In this document: one piece after another, positions 17,231 to 26,972 of the stretch | Numbering within the stretch: the stretch's first letter is position 1 | How the letters are laid out: the number at the start of each line of letters is the position of its first letter | Assembly: GCA_045586385.1 (NCBI GenBank) | Contig: JAZNAE010000086.1 | Span: 1 to 64,000, forward strand | Direction: 5' to 3' | Length of the DNA stretch: 64,000 bases | Source of the DNA: Suilimivivens sp045586385 | Lineage (GTDB): Bacteria; Bacillota; Clostridia; Lachnospirales; Lachnospiraceae | Made by a program: the position numbers and the translations under genes | Notes under the pieces: model-generated | Seen by the model: the letters and a program-made list of their open reading frames with translations, nothing else | Databases searched by the model: none | What the model was told of the DNA's origin: nothing

Positions 17231-19492
17231 ATGGAAAAGGCAACTTTGCCGGGCAGATATGCCAATATCATTATTGATATTTCCCATGAAAAAGTGGATA
17301 AAACCTTTCAATACAAGATACCTGACGTTATGCATACTTTGCTGGAAGTTGGAATGTGCGTGCAGGTGCCTTTTGGAGCCGGAAATCATTTGCGAAAGGG
17401 GTATGTAATAGAAGTTACCGATGTGGCAGAATTTCCGCCTGAAAAAATGAAGGAAATTGCAGGTATTGTAAAAGATGGTGTTTCTGTGGAGGCAGATGCG
17501 ATTAAGTTGGCAGCCTGGATGAAGGAAACGTATGGTTCGACTATGATAGCTGCATTAAAAACAGTGTTGCCCGTAAAACAAACTATGAAGTTGAAAGAAA
17601 AGAAAAAAATAGTTTGTGTTGCAAAAAGAGAAGAATTGACTTCGGTTTATGGAGAATGCTTAAGAAAACATCAGCATGCAAAGGTAAGAATTCTTGCTGA
17701 ATTATTAAAAGAACCGGTACTTCCTTACGAGCTGGTAACAGGTAAACTGCATGTGGCGGCTGCTACCGTCAAAAGTTTGGAAAGTCATGGGATTATAAAG
17801 GTGGAAGCCGAAAACTACTACCGCAATCCGGTACAGATGGAAGCAGCATGGGAAACAAAAAAGGAATTAAGCCATGAGCAACAATACATCAGAGACAGTA
17901 TTCTTTCTGATTATGAAAAAGGAATCCGGAAAACATACCTGATTCACGGTATTACCGGAAGTGGTAAAACCGAAGTGTATTTATCATTGATAGAAGAAGT
18001 AATAAAGCAAGGCAAACAATGTATCGTTTTAATACCGGAGATTGCGCTGACGTATCAGACACTTCTTCGTTTCTATAAAAGATTCGGGGACAGGGTATCG
18101 GTAATGAACTCTACCCTGTCGGCAGGAGAAAAATATGACCAGTGTATAAGAGCACAAAAAGGGGAAATAGATGTAATCATAGGTCCAAGGTCAGCATTGT
18201 TTGTCCCTTTTGCAAATTTAGGTTTGATTGTGATGGATGAGGAGCATGAAGGAAGTTATAAAAGCGAATCCATGCCCAGATATCATGCGAGAGAAACGGC
18301 AGAGTATTTGGCAAAGCTAAAGGGAGCAAGTCTGGTACTCGGCTCGGCAACCCCATCCTTGGAAGCTTATGAGCGGGCCATGAAAGGGGAATATACTTTA
18401 TTTAAACTTACCAAACGTCTTACGGGAGGAACTCTCGCACAGACGCAGATTGTGGACTTGAGACAGGAACTTAGGGACGGAAACCGTTCCATTTTCAGTA
18501 ATAAGTTACAGAACCTCATAGAAGACCGATTAAATAAGAAAGAACAAATCATATTGTTTCTTAACAGAAGAGGGTATGCAGGGTTTATTTCTTGTCGTTC
18601 CTGCGGACATGTGATGAAATGTCCACACTGTGATGTTTCCCTATCACAGCATGTAGGAGGAAAACTGGTATGCCATTATTGCGGATATGAAACTGTATCG
18701 GTAACAAAGTGTCCGTCTTGTTCGTCCCCGTATATATTGGGATTTAAGGCAGGCACTCAGCAGATAGAAGAACAAATCCATATGCGGTTTCCGTCGGCAA
18801 GGGTACTTCGTATGGATGGAGATACCACTAAGAAAAAAAACAGTTATGAAGAAATTCTTTCTGCGTTTGCGGAGGAAAAGGCAGATATTTTAGTGGGAAC
18901 CCAGATGATAGTAAAAGGGCATGATTTTCCCAAAGTGACATTGGTAGGCATACTGGCAGCAGACCTTTCCCTTAACGATAGTGATTACCGCTGCTCTGAA
19001 AGAACCTTTCAGCTTCTGACACAGGCAGCAGGAAGAGCCGGAAGAGGGGAAAGGGAAGGCGATGTCATTATCCAAACTTACAGACCGGATCATTACAGTA
19101 TAATCCGGGCAGCCGAGCAGGATTATGAAGCTTTTTATGAGGAAGAAATTCTTTACAGGGAATTGGGCGGTTATCCTCCGGCAGGGCATATGCTTTGTAT
19201 CATGATTACGGCTAAAAGTGAAGAAGCAGGAAGTGCACTTACAAATGAAATTGCGGAGTATGTAAAGAAACTGCAAGAAAATGAAGTGATATGTGATAAG
19301 GTGAAAATCATCGGTCCGGCAAAAGCCAGAATCGGAAAGATAAATGATATTTACCGGTTTGTAATTTATTTAAAACATAAGGACGATACTAATCTTCAGA
19401 ATATCAGGGGAGAAATAGAAGTCTTTTTGGATAAAAAAGAATGCAGAAATGAGGCGGTCCAATTTGACCTTGACCCCATTGACAGCTTTTAA
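17231..19492 (+). CDS. priA: Primosomal helicase PriA
   Basis: 753 residues. There is an N-terminal 3'-fork-binding domain, then Walker A GITGSGKTEVY near residue 240 and the DEEH box near 336. A cysteine-rich zinc region follows from about 455 (CRSCGHVMKCPHC, CHYCGYETVSVTKCPSC), and then helicase motif V/VI (QAAGRAGR). It restarts stalled replication forks. It begins 1 bp after murE. Confidence 0.95.
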   Translation: MEKATLPGRYANIIIDISHEKVDKTFQYKIPDVMHTLLEVGMCVQVPFGAGNHLRKGYVIEVTDVAEFPPEKMKEIAGIVKDGVSVEADAIKLAAWMKETYGSTMIAALKTVLPVKQTMKLKEKKKIVCVAKREELTSVYGECLRKHQHAKVRILAELLKEPVLPYELVTGKLHVAAATVKSLESHGIIKVEAENYYRNPVQMEAAWETKKELSHEQQYIRDSILSDYEKGIRKTYLIHGITGSGKTEVYLSLIEEVIKQGKQCIVLIPEIALTYQTLLRFYKRFGDRVSVMNSTLSAGEKYDQCIRAQKGEIDVIIGPRSALFVPFANLGLIVMDEEHEGSYKSESMPRYHARETAEYLAKLKGASLVLGSATPSLEAYERAMKGEYTLFKLTKRLTGGTLAQTQIVDLRQELRDGNRSIFSNKLQNLIEDRLNKKEQIILFLNRRGYAGFISCRSCGHVMKCPHCDVSLSQHVGGKLVCHYCGYETVSVTKCPSCSSPYILGFKAGTQQIEEQIHMRFPSARVLRMDGDTTKKKNSYEEILSAFAEEKADILVGTQMIVKGHDFPKVTLVGILAADLSLNDSDYRCSERTFQLLTQAAGRAGRGEREGDVIIQTYRPDHYSIIRAAEQDYEAFYEEEILYRELGGYPPAGHMLCIMITAKSEEAGSALTNEIAEYVKKLQENEVICDKVKIIGPAKARIGKINDIYRFVIYLKHKDDTNLQNIRGEIEVFLDKKECRNEAVQFDLDPIDSF

Positions 19493-19510
19493 GGAGAAAG
19501 GAAGAGTAAA

Positions 19511-19990
19511 ATGGCAATCAGAAACATAAGAGAAATGGGAGATTCCGTATTAAATAAGCGTTGCAAAGAAGTTACGGAAATAACAGAGCGGACAAGAGCA
19601 TTAATTGATGATATGTTTGAAACCATGTATGAGGCTAACGGAGTAGGACTGGCAGCACCGCAGGTAGGTATTTTGAAAAGAATCGTTGTGGTGGATGTGA
19701 CAGGAGAAGATCCTATATTATTAATTAATCCGGTAATTATGGAAACAAGCGGTGAGCAAACCGGTCAGGAGGGGTGTCTTAGTGTGCCCGGCAAATCAGG
19801 TGTGGTGACGCGTCCCAATTACGTGAAAGTAAAAGCTTATGATGAGAATATGGAACCTTTTATTATAGAAGGAACAGAACTTTTAGCAAGAGCATTTTGT
19901 CATGAGATTGATCATCTGGACGGACACCTTTATGTGGAAAAGGTAGAAGGAGACTTAATGGATGTAGTAATGGGTGAAGATGAGGAGTAG
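19511..19990 (+). CDS. def: Peptide deformylase
   Basis: 159 residues with the three metal/active-site motifs: GVGLAAPQVG (about 45-54), EGCLSVPG (about 87) and HEIDH (131-135). It removes the formyl group from nascent proteins. It sits between priA and fmt, the classic Firmicute order, with 18 and 4 bp gaps. Confidence 0.97.
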   Translation: MAIRNIREMGDSVLNKRCKEVTEITERTRALIDDMFETMYEANGVGLAAPQVGILKRIVVVDVTGEDPILLINPVIMETSGEQTGQEGCLSVPGKSGVVTRPNYVKVKAYDENMEPFIIEGTELLARAFCHEIDHLDGHLYVEKVEGDLMDVVMGEDEE

Positions 19991-19994
19991 ATAA

Positions 19995-20948
19995 ATGAAA
20001 GTAGTTTATATGGGGACACCGGATTTTGCGGTGGCGCCTCTTGAAGCAATCATAAAAGCCGGACATGAAGTGTGTGCAGTAGTGACGCAGCCGGATAAGC
20101 AGAAAGGAAGGGGGAAGGAAGTGCAGATGACGCCTGTCAAGGAATGTGCGCTTTCCCATGGAATTCCTGTTTTGCAACCGGTGAAAATTAAAGAAAAGGA
20201 AGCCGTAGAGGAACTGAGAAAATATCCTGCGGATATTTTTGTGGTGGCAGCTTTCGGACAACTTCTTTCAGAGGAAATCCTGCAGATGCCAAAGTACGGA
20301 TGCGTGAATATCCATGCATCCCTGCTTCCAAAATATCGTGGGGCAGCGCCTATTCAGTGGGCGGTAATTAACGGCGAAGAAAAAACCGGTGTTACGATTC
20401 AGCAGATGGAAAAAGGACTTGATACCGGAGATATGCTTTTTAAAAGTGAAGTTGTCTTAGATAAAAAAGAAACCGGGGAAAGTCTCTATGATAAATTGAC
20501 ACATGTTGGGGCAGACTTAATTGTAGAGGCACTTGTGGCAATCGAAAAGGGCGATGTCAAGCCCGAAAAGCAGGATGAGTCTTTGACGTGTTATGCGTCC
20601 CGGCTTACCAAGGATATGGGAAAGATTGATTTTTCCAAGGATGCGGTAGTGATAGAAAGATTAATTCGAGGTCTTAATTCCTGGCCCAGTGCGTACACCT
20701 TTTATCGTGGAAAAACCTTAAAAATATGGGAAGCAGATGTGACGGATGCAGAAACAGATAAAAAGCCCGGAACAGTTATCTGTGTAACAAAGGATGCCAT
20801 TGAAGTGGCGACTGGAAAAGGGACGCTTCTGTTAAAGGAGATACAGTTAGAGGGAAAAAAGAAAGTGGCAGTAAAAGATTTTCTTCTTGGATATGAGGTG
20901 AAAGAAGGAATGATGTTTGAAGAGGCAAAAGCAGGAGGAATTGCGTAA
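19995..20948 (+). CDS. fmt: Methionyl-tRNA formyltransferase
   Basis: 317 residues with the N-terminal VVYMGTPDFAVAPL and the formyl-folate site SLLPKYRGAAPIQWAVINGE. The C-terminal tRNA-binding domain (PGTVICVTKDAIEVATGKGTL) is present. Its product is the partner reaction to deformylase, encoded next door. Its stop overlaps the next start (TAATG). Confidence 0.97.
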   Translation: MKVVYMGTPDFAVAPLEAIIKAGHEVCAVVTQPDKQKGRGKEVQMTPVKECALSHGIPVLQPVKIKEKEAVEELRKYPADIFVVAAFGQLLSEEILQMPKYGCVNIHASLLPKYRGAAPIQWAVINGEEKTGVTIQQMEKGLDTGDMLFKSEVVLDKKETGESLYDKLTHVGADLIVEALVAIEKGDVKPEKQDESLTCYASRLTKDMGKIDFSKDAVVIERLIRGLNSWPSAYTFYRGKTLKIWEADVTDAETDKKPGTVICVTKDAIEVATGKGTLLLKEIQLEGKKKVAVKDFLLGYEVKEGMMFEEAKAGGIA

Positions 20949-21667
20949 TGTACGGATTTTATTTTGACCCCACATATATATTTGTGATTATTGGTGCAGT
21001 TATCTGCATGTGGGCAAGCTCCAATGTAAAGAGCACCTATGCGAAATATGAAAAAGTAAGAAGCAGAGGCGGTATGACCGGTGCGCAGGCGGCAGAGAGA
21101 ATACTGCGTATGTCAGGTATTCATGATGTGCAGATACAGCACGTAAGAGGTGATTTGACAGACCATTACGATCCCAAAGCGAAAGTACTGCGCCTTTCGG
21201 ATACGGTATATGATTCCCGTTCTGTTGCAGCAATCGGGGTGGCAGCACATGAGTGTGGTCATGCAATCCAACATAAAGAAGGCTATTTGCCGTTAAAGGT
21301 ACGTTCTTTGCTGGTGCCTGTGGCTAATATCGGATCCAGACTGGGACTTCCCCTTGTTATTTTGGGACTGGTACTTGGGCTTTCTTTTGAGTTGCCGAAC
21401 GGCGGTTATTTTTCACTGGCACAGCTTGGTGTGTGGATTTTTTCCTTTGCCGTGTTATTTCAACTGGTAACTTTACCGGTGGAGTTTAATGCATCGGGAA
21501 GAGCTTTGAAATTAATGGGAGAATATGGTATCGTAGGCGGTGATGAAACAGATGACTGTAAGAGAGTACTCGGAGCGGCAGCGCTTACTTATGTGGCAGC
21601 GGCAGCTTCATCCGTTTTACAGTTGCTTCGTTTGATTCTTTTGAGCAATCGCAGACGCAGGGATTAG
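20948..21667 (+). CDS. YugP-type zinc metallopeptidase
   Basis: 239 residues: an N-terminal membrane segment, the zinc motif AAHECGHAIQH around residue 98, and further membrane segments. It matches the neutral zinc metallopeptidase family of Firmicutes (YugP-like). It overlaps fmt by one base, so it is co-translated. Substrates are unknown. Confidence 0.85.
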   Translation: MYGFYFDPTYIFVIIGAVICMWASSNVKSTYAKYEKVRSRGGMTGAQAAERILRMSGIHDVQIQHVRGDLTDHYDPKAKVLRLSDTVYDSRSVAAIGVAAHECGHAIQHKEGYLPLKVRSLLVPVANIGSRLGLPLVILGLVLGLSFELPNGGYFSLAQLGVWIFSFAVLFQLVTLPVEFNASGRALKLMGEYGIVGGDETDDCKRVLGAAALTYVAAAASSVLQLLRLILLSNRRRRD

Positions 21668-21682
21668 AAAGGTGACAATGGT

Positions 21683-23026
21683 TTGAATACAAGAGAACTG
21701 ATAGTAGAGATACTGCTTGAAATTCTGGAAAAAGATAAATACAGTCATTTGGTCATCAGAGATGTTTTGCAAAAGTATGACTATCTGGAAGGCAGGGATA
21801 AAGCATTTATTAAGCGTGTTGCAGATGGATGTGTGGAATGGAAAATAAAGATTGATTATATCATAAATCAATTTTCAAAAGTACCGGTGGAGCGGCAAAA
21901 GCCGCTGATCAGAACCATTCTTCGCATGAGTGTATATCAACTCATGTTTATGGACAATATACCGGATAGTGCAGTATGCAACGAAGCTGTAAAGTTATGC
22001 AAAAAAAGAGGATTTCAAAACCTGCAGGGATTTGTGAACGGAGTGCTTCGCAATATTGCCAGAAGCAAAGAAAAAATTGTATATCCGGACCGAAGAAAAA
22101 ATAAAGTAGAGTTTCTTTCCGTGGAATATTCTATGCCAATATGGCTTGTAGAGAAATTTATAGAAGAGCAGGGAGAAGAAATTACGGAGAAGATGTTAGC
22201 AGGATTTATGAAAATAGAACCTGTTACGGTCCGAATGAATGAGGATACGGATGAAGAGATAGTGGAAAGCCTTGTTAATGAATGGAAGAGGTGCGGAGTA
22301 GACGTAGGTAAACATCCGTATCTTTCCTATGCCTATTGTCTGAAGGGAATTGACGGAGTACGTAACTTGCCCGGATTTGAGGATGGTCTATATACGGTAC
22401 AGGACGTGAGCAGTATGCTTGTGTGCGAAGCCGCCGGACTGAAAAAAGGTGATAAGGTGATTGATGTATGTGCAGCTCCCGGAGGAAAAGCGATACACGC
22501 TGCACAGAAAGTTGGAAAAGAAGGTATTGTATCCGCAAGAGATTTAACAGAATATAAAACTTCCTATATTGAAGAAAATATAGAAAGAATGAAAATAGAA
22601 AACTGCGAAGTGCTTGTATGGGATGCAAGAAAAGTAAGGGAAGAAGATATAGAAACGGCAGATGTAGTGATTGCGGATTTACCCTGCTCCGGTCTTGGCG
22701 TTATGGGAAAGAAAAAGGACATTAAGTATCGTGTATCCAAGGAGGGCCTTGATAGCCTTGTGGCACTGCAAAGGGAAATTTTGGATACGGTCCATAAATA
22801 TGTAAAGCCGGGGGGTACATTACTATACAGTACATGTACCATTAATAGGCAGGAAAATGAGAATAATGTAAAATGGTTTAAAGAGAATTATCCTTTTGAG
22901 ACAGAAAGCCTTAGAGAGTATCTGACGGATAAAATCAGGGTTGGTGAAGATGGCATGGTTCAGCTATTGCCGGGAGTACATGAAACAGATGGATTTTTCA
23001 TCGCAAGACTTAGAAAGAAAGCGTAA
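21683..23026 (+). CDS. rsmB: 16S rRNA m5C967 methyltransferase RsmB
   Basis: 447 residues from TTG 21683, with AAAGGTG 8 nt upstream. The nearby ATG (21678) is in another frame and stops after two codons. The N-terminal NusB-like domain (about 1-135) is followed by the RsmB/NOP Rossmann fold with VIDVCAAPGGKAIHAA, the DLPCSGLG cysteine motif and the second catalytic Cys in YSTCTINRQENE. It methylates C967 of 16S rRNA. Confidence 0.93.
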   Translation: MNTRELIVEILLEILEKDKYSHLVIRDVLQKYDYLEGRDKAFIKRVADGCVEWKIKIDYIINQFSKVPVERQKPLIRTILRMSVYQLMFMDNIPDSAVCNEAVKLCKKRGFQNLQGFVNGVLRNIARSKEKIVYPDRRKNKVEFLSVEYSMPIWLVEKFIEEQGEEITEKMLAGFMKIEPVTVRMNEDTDEEIVESLVNEWKRCGVDVGKHPYLSYAYCLKGIDGVRNLPGFEDGLYTVQDVSSMLVCEAAGLKKGDKVIDVCAAPGGKAIHAAQKVGKEGIVSARDLTEYKTSYIEENIERMKIENCEVLVWDARKVREEDIETADVVIADLPCSGLGVMGKKKDIKYRVSKEGLDSLVALQREILDTVHKYVKPGGTLLYSTCTINRQENENNVKWFKENYPFETESLREYLTDKIRVGEDGMVQLLPGVHETDGFFIARLRKKA

Positions 23027-23041
23027 TAATAGGGATAGTTT

Positions 23042-24079
23042 ATGATTGATATCAAGTCAATGACACTGCAGGAATTAAAAGAGGATATGGAGAACTTAAA
23101 TGAAAAAGCTTTCCGGGCCACTCAGATTTATGGTTGGATGCATCAAAAGTTGGTAAGAAGCTTTGACGATATGGGTAATATTTCTTCTGCGCTGAAAGAA
23201 AAGTGTAAAGAACGATATAATTATACGGCTTTGAAGATGGTAAGAATGCAGGAGTCGAAGGTAGACGGAACCAGAAAATATTTATTTGAGCTTCATGACG
23301 GAAATGTAGTGGAGAGTGTGTGGATGAAATACAAGCATGGTAATTCCGTGTGTATTTCCTCGCAGGTGGGCTGCAGAATGGGATGCGCTTTTTGTGCATC
23401 GACCTTGGACGGACTGGAGAGAAATCTGACTGCGTCAGAGATGCTTGATCAGATATACAGTATTAGCCTGCATACAGGGGAAAGAGTCTCTAACGTAGTA
23501 GTAATGGGAACCGGTGAGCCCATGGATAATTATGAGAATTTGCTAAGGTTCTTAAGACTTCTTACTGCAGAGGAAGGCTTACATATCAGTCAAAGAAACA
23601 TTACCGTATCTACCTGTGGGATTGTTCCTAAGATGAGAGAATTGGCAGAGGAAAAACTGCAGATTACATTGGCACTTTCCCTTCATGCAACTACGGATGA
23701 AAAGAGAAAAAAACTAATGCCTATAGCGAATAAGTATTCTGTTAAGGAACTTATGGAGGCGTGCCGGTATTATTTTGAAAAGACAGGCAGAAGAATTACG
23801 TTTGAATACAGTCTCGTAGGAGGCGTGAACGATACAGACGAAGATGCGGCAGAGCTTGTAGCACTTGTAAAACCGTTAAATTGCCATGTGAATTTAATTC
23901 CGGTTAATCCGATTAAAGAGCGTGATTTTGTACAGTCAGGGAATGATGCGATAAAGGCATTTAAAAATAAACTTGAAAAAAACAGAATAAATGTTACTAT
24001 AAGAAGGGAAATGGGAAGAGATATTGATGGTGCCTGCGGACAACTGAGGCGTAGACATAAAGAGCAGTCGCTGCAATAG
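23042..24079 (+). CDS. rlmN: 23S rRNA A2503 / tRNA A37 C2-methyltransferase RlmN
   Basis: 345 residues. The radical SAM Cx3Cx2C is C111-RMG-C115-AF-C118. VVVMGTGEPMDNYENLL follows, and the C-terminal catalytic region DIDGACGQLRR carries the Cys that forms the methyl intermediate. It starts 15 bp after rsmB. Confidence 0.95.
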   Translation: MIDIKSMTLQELKEDMENLNEKAFRATQIYGWMHQKLVRSFDDMGNISSALKEKCKERYNYTALKMVRMQESKVDGTRKYLFELHDGNVVESVWMKYKHGNSVCISSQVGCRMGCAFCASTLDGLERNLTASEMLDQIYSISLHTGERVSNVVVMGTGEPMDNYENLLRFLRLLTAEEGLHISQRNITVSTCGIVPKMRELAEEKLQITLALSLHATTDEKRKKLMPIANKYSVKELMEACRYYFEKTGRRITFEYSLVGGVNDTDEDAAELVALVKPLNCHVNLIPVNPIKERDFVQSGNDAIKAFKNKLEKNRINVTIRREMGRDIDGACGQLRRRHKEQSLQ

Positions 24080-24092
24080 GAGGTATAAAAAG

Positions 24093-24830
24093 GTGATAGC
24101 ATCTTTTTCGATAACGGATATCGGCAAAAAGAGAAAACTAAATCAGGATTTTGTGTATGCATCGGATGAGCCGATTGGGAATCTTCCCAATATTTACATT
24201 GTAGCGGATGGGATGGGAGGACATAACGCAGGTGATTATGCGTCAAAATGTACCGTAGAGACAATTGTAAGGGAAGTACAGGGCAGCTTTGAAAAAAGCC
24301 CCATCCGGATATTAAGTAAAGCGATTCGTGAGGCAAACGAAAAAGTCAGGAGGAAAGCCCGCGGTGATGTAAATTTGGCAGGAATGGGAACTACCGTGGT
24401 GGCAGCTACCTGCATGGGGAAATATTTGCAGGTTGCCAATGTGGGAGATAGCAGACTTTATATTATTAACGATGAAATCAGACAGATTACCAGAGATCAT
24501 TCTCTTGTGGAGGAAATGATCCGTATGGGTGGGCTTGACAGGGAGGCAGCCCGCAATCATCCGGATAAAAATATTATCACAAGAGCAATCGGAGCGAAGG
24601 ATACAATAGAAATTGACTTTTTTAATGAAGAGTTAAAAAGTGGGGATATTGTACTGATGTGTTCCGATGGATTGACAAACATGTTGCAGGACGAGGAAAT
24701 CAGCGCGATTCTTAAAGGGGCAGGAACACTAAAGGAGAGAGCTGAGAAGTTAGTTGAGGCAGCCAATAACAATGGGGGAAGAGACAATATTGCGGTCATT
24801 ATTATTGACATGTTTGCAAGAGAGGTTTAG
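24093..24830 (+). CDS. stp: PP2C-type Ser/Thr protein phosphatase
   Basis: 245 residues from GTG 24093 with an AGGAGG ribosome binding site. Metal-binding motifs are IVADGMGGHNAGDYAS, VGDSRLYII, LMCSDGLTNML and GGRDNIAVI. It reverses phosphorylation by the PASTA kinase encoded 2 bp downstream, and the pair controls cell wall synthesis and growth in Firmicutes. Confidence 0.95.
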   Translation: MIASFSITDIGKKRKLNQDFVYASDEPIGNLPNIYIVADGMGGHNAGDYASKCTVETIVREVQGSFEKSPIRILSKAIREANEKVRRKARGDVNLAGMGTTVVAATCMGKYLQVANVGDSRLYIINDEIRQITRDHSLVEEMIRMGGLDREAARNHPDKNIITRAIGAKDTIEIDFFNEELKSGDIVLMCSDGLTNMLQDEEISAILKGAGTLKERAEKLVEAANNNGGRDNIAVIIIDMFAREV

Positions 24831-24832
24831 GA

Positions 24833-26965
24833 ATGGTTAAGATAGGAATGTTAATCGGAGACAGATACGAAATACTGGAAAAAATCGGTACAGGCGGTAT
24901 GTCTGACGTATATAAAGCAAAGGATCATAAGTTGAATCGTTTTGTGGCAGTTAAGGTTTTGAAACAGGAATTCAGCGAAAACGCGAATTTTGTTTCTAAG
25001 TTCAGAATCGAGGCACAGGCGGCAGCAGGTCTTATGCATCCGAATATTGTAAACGTATATGATGTAGGCGAGGAAGACGGTATCTACTATTTTGTAATGG
25101 AATTAGTGGAAGGTATCACGCTGAAAAAATATATTGAAAAGAAAGCAAGGCTTTCCGTCAAAGAGGCTATCAGTATCGCTATCCAGGTGAGTATGGGCAT
25201 TGAAGCGGCACACAATAACCATATTATCCACAGGGATATTAAGCCACAGAATATTATTATATCCAAAGAAGGAAAAGTAAAAGTAACGGATTTCGGTATT
25301 GCAAAGGCAGCTACCAGCAATACCATTACTTCCAATGTAATGGGATCTGTGCATTATACATCACCGGAACAGGCAAGAGGTGGTTATTCGGATGAGAAGA
25401 GTGATATTTATTCACTTGGTGTTACCATGTTTGAAATGCTTACCGGCAGGGTTCCGTTTAATGGTGAAACAACTGTTGCAATTGCAATTAAGCATATTCA
25501 GGAAGAAATGCCCTCCCCCAGAGATTATGTATCCGAAGTTCCTGTCAGCGTAGAGCAGATTGTAGCCAAATGCTGTCAGAAGAGCCCGGACAGAAGATAC
25601 CAGTCTATGGATGAACTCATTATTGATTTGAAAAGATCATTGATGAATCCGGACGAGGAATTTGTAAAAGTAATCGGTTCCGATGAGGATGCATCCACAC
25701 GGACTATTACCGACAGGGAGATTGCACAGATTAAAAAGCAGTCCGGAAGAAGAGATTCAATGGAAGATGCCATGCATATGCGTACGGAGAGAGAAGTAAA
25801 ACGCAGTGTCAGAAGGCAGTATGTAGAGAAACCGGAAGAATATGATGATTATGAATATGAAAATAATTCATATAATCCCAAGATGGAACGATTAACAACA
25901 GCAATTGCAATTATTGTAGCTGTGATTATCGGATGTATTGTTCTGTTTTTGGTAGGAAAAGCGTTTGGTTTGTTCCAATTTGGTTCCGGAAAAGAGGATA
26001 AAGAGATTACGCAGGAAAGTACAGATAAAGAGTTAGTGGAAATGATTTCCGTAATCGGCAAGAATATTGATGATGTAAAAGTGGAACTTTTGCAAGCAGG
26101 CCTCACACCGGAAATTGAGTATGAAGAAAGCACACAGTACGCAGAAGGTATCGTTATGAATGCCAGTGTCAGTGCGGGAACTATGGTGGAAGAAGGGACT
26201 AATATTATTTTGACAGTTAGTGCGGGATCTGTGGGAATAGAAGTACCTGATGTAGTAGGACTTACGGAAGCGGAAGCTGTTTCCGGATTAGAGCAAAAAG
26301 GATTCAAGGTTAGTAAGACAGAAGCATTTGACCAATATATAAAAGCAGGTAATATATTAAGCCAGTCTCCCGAAGCAGGAGAAAAGGTACCGGCAGGAAC
26401 GACGGTTACAATTTGTATCAGTAAAGGCAGTGAAAATGCAAAGGTACAGGTCCCGGATTTGCTCGGTAAGGATGAGATGGAGGCTATGAGTCTTTTGGTT
26501 GAGGCCGGATTACAGTTGGGTACGGTATCGAATGTAAATCATCATGATGCTGCGTTGACAGGACTGGTTTGTTACCAAAGTTATTCGGTAGGTGCGTATG
26601 TGGATGCAGGAACGATTGTTGATGTAAGTGTCAGTGTGGGGCCTGAATCAGCGACCTACAGCTTTACGGAGGCCATTCATGCACCGACACCGGATGAAGA
26701 TCCCAATTATCGTTCGGGAACTACGGTTACGGTTATTGTAATGGCTGATGACGGAACGCAGCTTTTAAGCACGCAGACGGCATCTTTCCCGATTCCGGCA
26801 CAGAATATTACAGGGATACCGGTTAACACGGGATATGTATTGTTCCAGTATGTCAACACAACAGAGACAACCACAGTTACCAATGAGGACGGTAGCGTTA
26901 CTACCATTGAAGGAACTACAGAAAACAAAGAACTTCATCGTCCCATAACATTCGTGCAGGAATAG
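24833..26965 (+). CDS. prkC: PASTA-domain Ser/Thr protein kinase PrkC/Stk
   Basis: 710 residues. The cytoplasmic kinase domain (about 1-270) has GTGGMSDVYKA, the catalytic HRDIKPQNI and DFG, and the activation segment VHYTSPEQARGG. A linker precedes a single membrane segment near 355-378. Three PASTA repeats occupy roughly 400-605, and a final extracellular domain of about 100 residues follows. It senses muropeptides or lipid II. Confidence 0.95.
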   Translation: MVKIGMLIGDRYEILEKIGTGGMSDVYKAKDHKLNRFVAVKVLKQEFSENANFVSKFRIEAQAAAGLMHPNIVNVYDVGEEDGIYYFVMELVEGITLKKYIEKKARLSVKEAISIAIQVSMGIEAAHNNHIIHRDIKPQNIIISKEGKVKVTDFGIAKAATSNTITSNVMGSVHYTSPEQARGGYSDEKSDIYSLGVTMFEMLTGRVPFNGETTVAIAIKHIQEEMPSPRDYVSEVPVSVEQIVAKCCQKSPDRRYQSMDELIIDLKRSLMNPDEEFVKVIGSDEDASTRTITDREIAQIKKQSGRRDSMEDAMHMRTEREVKRSVRRQYVEKPEEYDDYEYENNSYNPKMERLTTAIAIIVAVIIGCIVLFLVGKAFGLFQFGSGKEDKEITQESTDKELVEMISVIGKNIDDVKVELLQAGLTPEIEYEESTQYAEGIVMNASVSAGTMVEEGTNIILTVSAGSVGIEVPDVVGLTEAEAVSGLEQKGFKVSKTEAFDQYIKAGNILSQSPEAGEKVPAGTTVTICISKGSENAKVQVPDLLGKDEMEAMSLLVEAGLQLGTVSNVNHHDAALTGLVCYQSYSVGAYVDAGTIVDVSVSVGPESATYSFTEAIHAPTPDEDPNYRSGTTVTVIVMADDGTQLLSTQTASFPIPAQNITGIPVNTGYVLFQYVNTTETTTVTNEDGSVTTIEGTTENKELHRPITFVQE

Positions 26966-26972
26966 GAGAAGT

